13,063 nt of DNA from an uncultured Comamonadaceae bacterium (GTDB taxonomy: Bacteria > Pseudomonadota > Gammaproteobacteria > Burkholderiales > Burkholderiaceae): positions 1 to 13,063 of the forward strand of contig CAMLQP010000056.1 of the NCBI GenBank assembly GCA_946482115.1, given 5' to 3'. Under the pieces are notes generated by a model. It was not told the DNA's origin. It did not search any database and worked only from the letters and a program-made list of their open reading frames with translations. The translations under genes and the position numbers were made by a program. Position 1 is the first letter of the stretch. Each line of letters opens with the position of its first letter. Shown here one piece after another: positions 7,206 to 13,063 of this stretch.

Positions 7206-8354
7206 ATGGCCCAGATTCTGTACGTCACCAACATCCAGCTCGACTTCGGCGCCGTGCAACTGCTCGGGAGCGAATGTGAACGCACCGGCATCGCCCGCCC
7301 CCTGATCGTGACCGACGCCGGCGTCAAGGCCGCCGGCCTGCTCGACAAGGTGCTGGCCGCCCTGCCCGGTCTGACGGCGACGGGCTCGGTCGCCGTGTTC
7401 GACCAGACGCCCTCCAACCCCACCGAGGCCGCCGTGCGCGCGGCCGCGGCGGTCTATGCCGCACAAGGCTGCGACGGCCTGATCGCGCTGGGCGGCGGCA
7501 GCGCCATCGACTGCGCCAAGGGGGTTGCCATCGCGGTAAGCCACGAGGGTCCGCTCAAGACCTACGCCACCATCGAGGGCGGCTCCCCGAAGATCACCGA
7601 ACGCGTGCCGCCGCTGATCGCCGTGCCCACCACGGCCGGCACCGGCAGCGAGGTCGCGCGCGGCGCCATCCTGATCGTGGACGATGGCCGCAAGCTCGGC
7701 TTCCACAGCTGGCACCTGGTGCCCAAGACCGCCATCTGCGACCCCGAACTCACGCTCGGCCTGCCGCCCCTGCTGACCGCCGCCACCGGCATGGACGCCA
7801 TCGCGCACTGCATGGAAACCTTCATGGCGGCGGCCTTCAACCCGCCGGCCGACGGCATCGCGCTGGACGGCCTCGCGCGGGGCTGGGCCCACATCGAACG
7901 CGCCACCCGCGACGGCCAGGACTGCGAGGCGCGCCTGAACATGATGAGCGCCAGCATGCAGGGCGCCATGGCCTTCCAGAAAGGCCTGGGCGCGGTGCAT
8001 TCGCTGAGCCACAGCCTGGGCGGCGTGAACCCGCGCCTGCACCACGGCACGCTCAACGCCATGTTCCTGCCGGCCGTGGTCACGTTCAACGGCGAGGCCG
8101 AGTCGGTGAAAAAGGACCGGCGTCTGCAGCGCATGGCCCACGCCATGGGCCTGGCATCGGCCTCCGACATCCCGGAAGCCATCAAGGACATGAACGCCCG
8201 CCTCGGCCTGCCCTCGGGCCTGGCCGCCATGGGCGTGGAGCGCGACTGGACCGAGAAAATCGTGACCGGCGCCCTGGCCGACCACTGCCACAAGACCAAC
8301 CCGCGTATCGCCAGCGCGGAGGAGTACCGCGAGCTGCTGGCGCGGTCGATGTAG
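7206..8354 (+). CDS. Iron-containing alcohol dehydrogenase, probably 4-hydroxybutyrate dehydrogenase
   Basis: A 382-residue group III (iron-dependent) alcohol dehydrogenase using NAD(P). The nucleotide-binding segment is GLIALGGGSAIDCAKG (91-106), followed by PTTAGTGSEVAR (141-152) and CDPELTLGLPP (178-188). The metal ligands align with those of E. coli FucO: Asp197 and His201 in GMDAIAHCMETF, His265 in GAVHSLSHSLG and His279 in LHHGTLNA. Length, the N-terminus (YVTNIQLDFGAVQLL) and the ATIEGGSPKITE segment strongly recall the Cupriavidus 4-hydroxybutyrate dehydrogenase, which oxidises 4-hydroxybutyrate to succinate semialdehyde; this is from memory, not a search. The ATG at 7206 is preferred to the in-frame ATG at 7152 because AAGGAG precedes it and the family starts there. 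The gene ends one base from the convergent TrhO gene. Family certain, substrate probable. Confidence 0.92.
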   Translation: MAQILYVTNIQLDFGAVQLLGSECERTGIARPLIVTDAGVKAAGLLDKVLAALPGLTATGSVAVFDQTPSNPTEAAVRAAAAVYAAQGCDGLIALGGGSAIDCAKGVAIAVSHEGPLKTYATIEGGSPKITERVPPLIAVPTTAGTGSEVARGAILIVDDGRKLGFHSWHLVPKTAICDPELTLGLPPLLTAATGMDAIAHCMETFMAAAFNPPADGIALDGLARGWAHIERATRDGQDCEARLNMMSASMQGAMAFQKGLGAVHSLSHSLGGVNPRLHHGTLNAMFLPAVVTFNGEAESVKKDRRLQRMAHAMGLASASDIPEAIKDMNARLGLPSGLAAMGVERDWTEKIVTGALADHCHKTNPRIASAEEYRELLARSM

Positions 8355-8355
8355 G

Positions 8356-9294
8356 TCAGTGCCCTTCGGGCATGGTGGCGCCCACATGGCGCTCGCCGCG
8401 CGCCTCGGCCAGCTCCACCTGGCGCTGGCGCTCGGCCAGGCGGGCTTTTTCCTCGGGCGTACGCCGGTCGTGGCAGCGCGGGCAGCTCACGCCCTTCACA
8501 TAGAGCGGCGAGGCCTTGTCTTCGGGGGACAGCGGCCAGCGGCATGAGCGGCAGGGCTCATGGGGGCCAGGCCTCAGGCCATGGCCCACGCTCACCCGCT
8601 CGTCGAACACGAAACACTCGCCCTGCCACAGGCTCTGCTCGGGTGGCACCTCCTCCAGGTACTTGAGGATCCCGCCTTCGAGGTGGTAGACCTCGTCGAA
8701 GCCCTGCAGCCGCATGAAGGCAGTGGACTTCTCGCAGCGTATGCCGCCGGTGCAGAACATCGCCACCTTGCGCTTGCCGTCCAGCACGCCGGGCGCGTCG
8801 GTGTGCTCGCGCACCCAGTCCTTGAGCTGGGTGAAGGTCCGGATGTCGGGGTCGACCGCACCCCGGAAGGTGCCGATGGCCACCTCGTAGTCGTTGCGGG
8901 TGTCCACCACCAGCACCTCGGGGTCGCTGATCAGCGCGTTCCAGTCGGCCGGCTTCACATAGGTGCCAGCCATGCGGCTGGGCACCACCTCGGGCACGCC
9001 CAGGGTCACGATCTCCTTTTTCAGCTTGACCTTGAGCCGGTGGAAGGGCTCCGTCTCGGCCCAGGACTCCTTGTGCACCAGCGGGGCCAGGCGCGGATCG
9101 GCGCGCAGGTGGGCCAGCACGGCGCGCACGCCGGCCTCGGGGCCGGCGATGGTGCCGTTGATGCCCTCCAGCGCCAGCAGCAGCGTGCCCTTGACGCCGC
9201 CCTGCTCGCAGACGGCGCGCAGCGGCGCCTGCAGCTCGGCGTGGTCCGGCAGTTCGACGAAGTGGTAGAGGGCGGCGGTGAGGAAGGCGGGCAT
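8356..9294 (-). CDS. trhO: tRNA uridine(34) hydroxylase, rhodanese family (TrhO/YceA)
   Basis: A 312-residue cytoplasmic protein of the TrhO family, which performs oxygen-dependent hydroxylation of wobble uridine 34 in tRNA to 5-hydroxyuridine, an early step toward cmo5U. The N-terminal domain contains [14 protein letters not shown] (38-51) and ends near [12 protein letters not shown]. The rhodanese domain follows (about 120-215) with [15 protein letters not shown] and the active-site loop [11 protein letters not shown] (180-190), where Cys181 is the catalytic cysteine. The C-terminal segment has two cysteine pairs, CRSC (248-251) and CPRC (271-274), as usual in the family. The tail after that is charged and variable. 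It lies 39 bases downstream of the patatin gene on the same strand. Its stop is one base away from the stop of the facing dehydrogenase gene. No strong ribosome binding site precedes the ATG. Confidence 0.93.
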   Translation of the reverse strand: MPAFLTAALYHFVELPDHAELQAPLRAVCEQGGVKGTLLLALEGINGTIAGPEAGVRAVLAHLRADPRLAPLVHKESWAETEPFHRLKVKLKKEIVTLGVPEVVPSRMAGTYVKPADWNALISDPEVLVVDTRNDYEVAIGTFRGAVDPDIRTFTQLKDWVREHTDAPGVLDGKRKVAMFCTGGIRCEKSTAFMRLQGFDEVYHLEGGILKYLEEVPPEQSLWQGECFVFDERVSVGHGLRPGPHEPCRSCRWPLSPEDKASPLYVKGVSCPRCHDRRTPEEKARLAERQRQVELAEARGERHVGATMPEGH

Positions 9295-9303
9295 GGCCCG
9301 GCG

Positions 9304-9309
9304 ATTATC
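9304..9309 (-). promoter_or_regulatory. Possible -10 box just upstream of trhO
   Basis: In the 39-base gap between the patatin gene and trhO, the minus strand reads GGGATAATCGCC. GATAAT matches the -10 consensus at five of six positions. If used, transcription would start only a few bases before the ATG at 9294, giving an almost leaderless message. No -35 box is visible at 16-18 bases, so this may be chance. Confidence 0.25.
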
Positions 9310-9333
9310 CCAGCCCGACCGCCCGGACCCGGA

Positions 9334-10410
9334 TCAGAGGGGTTCGATCCGGCCCATGTCCGGCCGCTCCAGCCAGGCGGCGAACTCGTCGGCCAGCTGG
9401 TGGCTGGCGGTCACGGCGGCGTTCCAGGCCTTCATGCGGCCGGCCAGGTCCATGCCGTAGCGGGTGAAGTCGTTGCGGTCGGGCAGCTTGCCGTTGGGCA
9501 GGCGGCGCACCCACTCGGGATCGGGGGCCAGCACCAGCATCGAGTCCAGGAAGTGGGTGGCGCGGTGGCGCCACTTGAGCGGCTTGTCCAGCCAGCCCGG
9601 CACCACGGCCTTCTGGAAGTGCGGGTACAGCACCAGCCCACCCTCGCCCGCGTGGTAGTCCAGGTGCAGGTGGTAGTCGGTGATGCCGCCGTCCCAGTAG
9701 GCGCCGCGCGGCGCGCCTGCGATGTCGTGCACCGAGCGCAGCACGAAGGGGATGGAGCAGCTGGCCTGCAGCGCGTCCATGAAGTTGGCTTCGTTCAGTC
9801 CAACCTGCCGGCTGCGGTAGTCGGTGGTGGCGAACGGCAGTTCGCCGTGCGACGAGAACACCACCCGCTCCAGCCACGCGCCCATGGCCTTGCGGCTCAC
9901 GGCGTTGGTGGCCAGCGCACCCAGGTAGCCCAGCGGCGCGCGCACGCGGCCTTCGCGCGCCAGCACGTGGCGCCCGCGCGAGGTGACGATGTGCAGCCGC
10001 CAGCGCGGGTGGTTCAGCACCTGCGGGATGCGCCCGCCGTAGAAGGCCCGCAGGTTGGCCGAAAAGCTCTCGCTGATCTGGTCGGCCGTGGGGCGCTTCT
10101 GGCCCGGCGGCAGTTCGTAGTGCTGGGCGATGTAGTCACGCTCCAGCCGCTCGAAGCCCGCCACCGGATCGTCCAGGCAGGCGGTGGCCATGCGCCAGGC
10201 ACCGATGGAGGCGCCCACCAGATCGACCGGCTGGTTGCTGCGCGGCAGCCATTCACCGAAGATGAAACGGTCCAGCGGGCCGAGGACCAGGCCCTTGGGG
10301 CCGCCCGCGGCGCCGGGGATGACGCGTACCTGCGCTGGCGACGGGCCGTCGCGCAGCAGCAGCGCACGGGCGGCCGGCCCGGCATAGAGCCGCAGCGCAG
10401 GAGCAGCCAT
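9334..10410 (-). CDS. Patatin-like phospholipase family protein
   Basis: A 358-residue patatin-fold lipid acyl hydrolase. The glycine-rich oxyanion segment GAAGGPKG (33-40) is followed by the nucleophile elbow VGASIGAW (65-72, GxSxG, Ser68). The catalytic aspartate lies in WDGGITDYH (Asp240), completing the Ser-Asp dyad of the family. There is no signal peptide or membrane segment, so it should act in the cytoplasm or at the inner leaflet of the membrane; the lipid substrate is unknown. The ATG at 10410 lies two bases after the stop of the preceding HDOD gene, which points to translational coupling and a shared transcript. Its ribosome binding site would lie inside the HDOD coding sequence and is weak. 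Membership in the patatin family is firm; true phospholipase activity is untested. Confidence 0.9.
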   Translation of the reverse strand: MAAPALRLYAGPAARALLLRDGPSPAQVRVIPGAAGGPKGLVLGPLDRFIFGEWLPRSNQPVDLVGASIGAWRMATACLDDPVAGFERLERDYIAQHYELPPGQKRPTADQISESFSANLRAFYGGRIPQVLNHPRWRLHIVTSRGRHVLAREGRVRAPLGYLGALATNAVSRKAMGAWLERVVFSSHGELPFATTDYRSRQVGLNEANFMDALQASCSIPFVLRSVHDIAGAPRGAYWDGGITDYHLHLDYHAGEGGLVLYPHFQKAVVPGWLDKPLKWRHRATHFLDSMLVLAPDPEWVRRLPNGKLPDRNDFTRYGMDLAGRMKAWNAAVTASHQLADEFAAWLERPDMGRIEPL

Positions 10411-10412
10411 GG

Positions 10413-11234
10413 TCAGAGCGCCTGCAGGTTGGACAGCGGCGGCAGATCCTCGGCCACCAGCAGGTCAGGGTCCAGCCCCAGGGCCAGGCCCACGGCATCC
10501 GGGTAGGAATGGATCATCTGGTCGGCCGGCGCGCGCAGGCCGTGCAGGCGCGCGCGCCATACCGCCAGGTGCACCACGGCCGCCAGGGGCTCGGGCTGCT
10601 CGAATTCCAGCGGCCGGTTCTGCTGCTCCAGCGCCTCGGTCAGGCGGCGCGGGAAACGCCAGCGCCGCGCCAGCTCGGCCCCCGCCTCGGCGTGGCTATA
10701 GCCCAGGTTCTGGTATTGCACCGCCACGCGCTGCTCGTCGAGCAGGCCGGCCTCGCGGTCGATCACCAGCATGGTTTCGGGCATGCCGGCGTGCATCACC
10801 AGCTCGCCGATCCCGTGCAACAGGCCGGCGGTGAAGGCCAGGCTTTCATCGGCCTCCAGCCGCCCGGCCACGTAGCGCGCCAGCTCGGCCGAGGCCAGGC
10901 TGTGGTTCCAGTACTGGTCGAGGTTGAGCGCGGCCACGGTGTGGAAGCTGTCGTTGAGCACCGTGCTGATGACCAGCGCGCGCAGCTTGTTCAGGCCCAG
11001 CACCTGCAGCGCCTCGCGCACCGTGGCCACCGGCCGCAGCAGCCGGAAAAAAGCCGAGTTGGCGCGCTGCAGCACCTTGGCCACCAGCACCGGATCGTGA
11101 TCCACGTCGGCGGCGATCCGGTTGAGGTCGATGTCGTCATCCTCGAAGGTGGCGATCAGGCGCGCAGCCACCTCCGGCACCGCCGGCAGAGCGTGCGGTG
11201 CCTTGAAGAGGGTTTGCAGATCGACGCCGGCCAC
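10413..11234 (-). CDS. HDOD domain-containing signalling protein (second of a tandem pair)
   Basis: A 273-residue protein consisting almost wholly of an HDOD domain, a catalytically silent relative of the HD phosphohydrolases. Family features include ALPAVPEVAARL (15-26), DHDPVLVAKVLQRANSAFF, VREALQVLGLNKLRALVIS and FTAGLLHGIGELVMH. The position of the HD dyad reads HG, so metal-dependent hydrolysis is not expected. The protein aligns end to end with the upstream neighbour and is a diverged paralog. The start is taken as GTG at 11234, four bases after the stop of the upstream HDOD gene; a nearby ATG at 11247 is in the other gene's frame. The patatin gene follows after two bases. HDOD proteins usually work as scaffolds in signalling, motility or stress circuits; the partner here is unknown. 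Confidence 0.9.
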   Translation of the reverse strand: MAGVDLQTLFKAPHALPAVPEVAARLIATFEDDDIDLNRIAADVDHDPVLVAKVLQRANSAFFRLLRPVATVREALQVLGLNKLRALVISTVLNDSFHTVAALNLDQYWNHSLASAELARYVAGRLEADESLAFTAGLLHGIGELVMHAGMPETMLVIDREAGLLDEQRVAVQYQNLGYSHAEAGAELARRWRFPRRLTEALEQQNRPLEFEQPEPLAAVVHLAVWRARLHGLRAPADQMIHSYPDAVGLALGLDPDLLVAEDLPPLSNLQAL

Positions 11235-11238
11235 GGGC

Positions 11239-12066
11239 TCAGCTCATGAAGGCCGCCAGCTCGCCGGCAGAGGTCCATTCGGCCGGGTCCTTGTCCAGGA
11301 CCATCTCCAGGCTCAGGCCCAGCAGCATGGCCACCACGTCGGGAAAGGTCGCCTTGAGGCCTTCGCGGTCCAGGTTGATTTCCTGCGCGCGGGCGCGCCA
11401 GGCGGCCATGTGGACGACACCCGCCAGGGGCTCATAGATGTCGCCCTCGAACGGCACCAGCTGGTGCTGCAGCGCCTTGACGATGGTTTCGGGGAAGTCC
11501 CACTTCTTGGCGAAACCCGCGCTGACATCGGCATAGGTGTAGCCCAGCGCGGCCTGCTCGGCCTCGGCCCGCTTGAGGTCCAGCGGCGCGACGCTGAAAT
11601 CGATTTTCGCCACCGCCTCGGGCATGCCGATGTGCATCACCAGGTCACCCACCGCGTGCACCAGCCCGGCCGTGAAGGCCGCGCCATCGGGCAGCCGCAG
11701 GCTGGGCGCGAGGGTGCGGCAGGTCTTGGCGGCGTTGAGGCTGTAGCGCCAGAACTGCTCCAGGTTGACGCCCGGCACGGCCTTGAAGCTGCTGGACAGC
11801 GCCACCGCCTGCACCAGGGTGCGCACGTGCGAGAAGCCCAGGATGCCCACCGCCTCGTCCACACTGCTGATCTGGCGCGTGGCGTTGAAGAAGGCCGAGT
11901 TGGCCAGCTTGAGCATGCGCGCGGTCAGCGCCGGGTCGGTCGCGACCAGCTGGCTGATCTTGCGCGGGCTGGGGTCGTCGGCGTCCAGCTCGCCGAGCAC
12001 GTCCGAGACGACGCGCGGGATGCTGGGCAGTGCGTTCGATTTCGCCAGCAGAGCCTCGAGTTCCAT
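11239..12066 (-). CDS. HDOD domain-containing signalling protein (first of a tandem pair)
   Basis: A 275-residue single-domain HDOD protein. Characteristic stretches are NALPSIPRVVSDVL (11-24), VATDPALTARMLKLANSAFF (41-60), SVDEAVGILGFSHVRTLVQA and FTAGLVHAVGDLVMHIGMPE (131-150). The usual HD pair reads HA, so it is predicted to be non-enzymatic. A further conserved segment, EPLAGVVHMAAWRARAQ, is matched in the next gene by EPLAAVVHLAVWRARLH, which supports a tandem duplication. No receiver, GGDEF or other output domain is attached. The start is the ATG at 12066, 47 bases after the tex stop codon. The following HDOD gene starts four bases after this stop, so the two are surely co-translated. 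Function beyond scaffolding is unknown. Confidence 0.91.
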   Translation of the reverse strand: MELEALLAKSNALPSIPRVVSDVLGELDADDPSPRKISQLVATDPALTARMLKLANSAFFNATRQISSVDEAVGILGFSHVRTLVQAVALSSSFKAVPGVNLEQFWRYSLNAAKTCRTLAPSLRLPDGAAFTAGLVHAVGDLVMHIGMPEAVAKIDFSVAPLDLKRAEAEQAALGYTYADVSAGFAKKWDFPETIVKALQHQLVPFEGDIYEPLAGVVHMAAWRARAQEINLDREGLKATFPDVVAMLLGLSLEMVLDKDPAEWTSAGELAAFMS

Positions 12067-12113
12067 GTGGATTTTCCAGGGATCGGGGTGAATGCGCCAG
12101 TATAGGGGACGCC
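12067..12113 (-). promoter_or_regulatory. Short gap between tex and the HDOD pair with a -10-like box
   Basis: These 47 bases hold TATACT on the minus strand (12099-12104), a five-of-six match to the -10 consensus, 32 bases before the HDOD start at 12066. No -35 box is recognisable at the right distance, and the Shine-Dalgarno site is poor (TGGAAAA). The HDOD-patatin group could have its own promoter here or be read through from tex. Confidence 0.25.
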
Positions 12114-13063
12114 TCAGCGTTTCAGCCCTTGCAGCTTGGCGAAAGCCGAGGCCATGGCCGAAGGCTGCGGGGCGCTGTCGCGCCCGCGCGGGGCCTGCTG
12201 GCCGCGCCCCGCGCCTTCGAAGCGGTTGTCGCGCTGGCCGTCGCGCCGTGCCGGGGCGGCGTCCAGCTTCATGGTGAGCGAGATGCGCTTGCGCGCCGCG
12301 TCCACCTCCAGCACCTTGACCTTGACGATGTCGCCGGTCTTGACCACCTCGCGGGCATCGTTGACGAACTTGTTGCTGAGCTGGCTCACGTGCACCAGGC
12401 CGTCCTGGTGCACGCCCAGGTCCACGAAGGCGCCGAACTGGGCCACGTTGCTGACCGTACCCTCCAGCACCATGCCCTCGCGCAGGTCGGCGATGTCCTC
12501 CACGCCGTCGTTGAAGCGCGCCACCTGGAAATCGGGGCGCGGGTCGCGGCCGGGTTTTTCCAGCTCGCCCAGGATGTCCTTGACCGTGATGACGCCGAAA
12601 CGCTCGTTGGCGAACAGCTCGGGCTTCAGGGTCTTGAGCATGTCGGCCCGGCCCATCAGCTCGGCGGCCGGCTTGCCCGTTTTCTCAGCAATGGCCTCGA
12701 CCACCGGGTAGGACTCGGGGTGCACGCCGGTCATGTCCAGCGGGTTGTCGCCACCGCGTATGCGCAGGAAGCCCGCGCTCTGCTCGAAGGTCTTGGCGCC
12801 CAGGCCGCTCACCTCCATGAGCTGCCGGCGGTTCCTGAACGCGCCGTTGGCCTCGCGCCAGCGCACCACGGCTTTGGCAACACTGGCCGACAGGCCGGAC
12901 ACGCGGGTGAGCAGCGGCACGCTGGCGGTGTTCAGGTCCACGCCGACGCCGTTCACGCAGTCTTCCACCACCGCGTCCAGCATGCGGGCCAGCTCGCTCT
13001 GGTTCACATCGTGCTGGTACTGGCCCACGCCAATGCTCTTGGGGTCGATCTTGACCAGCTCGG
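12114..13063 (-). CDS. tex: Tex family transcription accessory/RNA-binding protein, C-terminal part
   Basis: The last 316 or so codons of Tex; the N-terminal part lies beyond the right edge (full-length Tex is about 770-790 residues). The visible part opens with ELVKIDPKSIGVGQYQHDVN, a family signature. Next come the helix-hairpin-helix repeats, NGVGVDLNTASVPLLTRVSG and later FRNRRQLMEVSGLGAKTFEQ, with GFLRIRGGDNPLD after them. An S1 RNA-binding domain follows at visible residues about 197-266, with GTVSNVAQFGAFVDLGVHQDG and LVHVSQLS. The protein ends in a basic, low-complexity tail rich in Arg, Gly and Gln before AMASAFAKLQGLKR. Tex is a cytoplasmic nucleic-acid-binding protein related to eukaryotic Spt6 and linked to transcription and RNA turnover. 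It is the most upstream visible gene of the minus-strand run leading to trhO. Confidence 0.94.
   Translation of the reverse strand, partial: ELVKIDPKSIGVGQYQHDVNQSELARMLDAVVEDCVNGVGVDLNTASVPLLTRVSGLSASVAKAVVRWREANGAFRNRRQLMEVSGLGAKTFEQSAGFLRIRGGDNPLDMTGVHPESYPVVEAIAEKTGKPAAELMGRADMLKTLKPELFANERFGVITVKDILGELEKPGRDPRPDFQVARFNDGVEDIADLREGMVLEGTVSNVAQFGAFVDLGVHQDGLVHVSQLSNKFVNDAREVVKTGDIVKVKVLEVDAARKRISLTMKLDAAPARRDGQRDNRFEGAGRGQQAPRGRDSAPQPSAMASAFAKLQGLKR

Noticed and set aside
7155..8387. A 410-codon open frame opposite the dehydrogenase
   Set aside because: Antisense shadow: composition is that of reversed coding DNA, and the plus-strand dehydrogenase has complete catalytic motifs.
8560..10506. 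A 648-codon plus-strand open frame spanning trhO and the patatin gene in antisense
   Set aside because: It crosses two well-supported genes and their gap, has no recognisable domain, and shows reversed-strand composition. It merely reflects a lack of stop codons in GC-rich DNA.
11122..12105. A 327-codon plus-strand open frame opposite the HDOD genes
   Set aside because: It runs across the junction of two HDOD genes in antisense and shows no domain.
1..13063. Search by eye for mobile elements, CRISPR repeats, tRNA genes, toxin-antitoxin or defence genes
   Set aside because: No transposase, integrase, regularly spaced repeat, clover-leaf-like sequence or defence-type domain was seen, and composition is uniform along the window.

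Overview
The window is a GC-rich, densely coded bacterial chromosome segment. It looks like a betaproteobacterium of the order Burkholderiales, probably family Comamonadaceae. The grounds are the very high GC at third codon positions, an orphan Bug/TctC-type periplasmic binding protein, an iron-dependent alcohol dehydrogenase resembling the 4-hydroxybutyrate dehydrogenase known from Cupriavidus, and the general gene repertoire. No rRNA, tRNA, insertion sequence, prophage, integrase or CRISPR array was seen, and no stretch without a gene exceeds about 200 bases.

Layout, left to right. (1) The N-terminal 457 codons of a YgiQ-type radical SAM protein on the minus strand, cut by the left edge. 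(2) Divergent from it, on the plus strand, a small DUF2784 membrane protein and, 27 nt on, a crotonase-fold acyl-CoA enzyme, ending at a strong GC hairpin. (3) After a 194-nt gap holding an AT-rich island, a 709-residue membrane-bound cyclic-di-GMP protein (MHYT-GGDEF-EAL) on the plus strand. Its phosphodiesterase site is intact, but its cyclase and sensor motifs are degenerate. (4) Facing it on the minus strand, an HSL-family alpha/beta hydrolase followed by a Bug-type solute-binding protein. The hydrolase diverges from a 4-hydroxybutyrate-dehydrogenase-like enzyme on the plus strand. (5) A minus-strand run from the right edge: the C-terminal part of Tex, two tandem HDOD proteins, a patatin-like lipase and the tRNA-hydroxylation rhodanese TrhO. 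TrhO converges on the dehydrogenase with a one-base gap.

The genes fall into three themes. Signalling is represented by the EAL protein and the two HDOD proteins. Acyl/ester metabolism is represented by the crotonase, hydrolase, dehydrogenase and Bug protein, whose arrangement suggests but does not prove a route for a hydroxyacid ester or lactone. RNA-related housekeeping is represented by Tex and TrhO. I saw no defence, secretion or mobile system. The most interesting points are the degenerate sensor/cyclase halves of the EAL protein, the crotonase lacking both classical catalytic glutamates, the putative hydroxyacid module and the HDOD-HDOD-patatin cluster.
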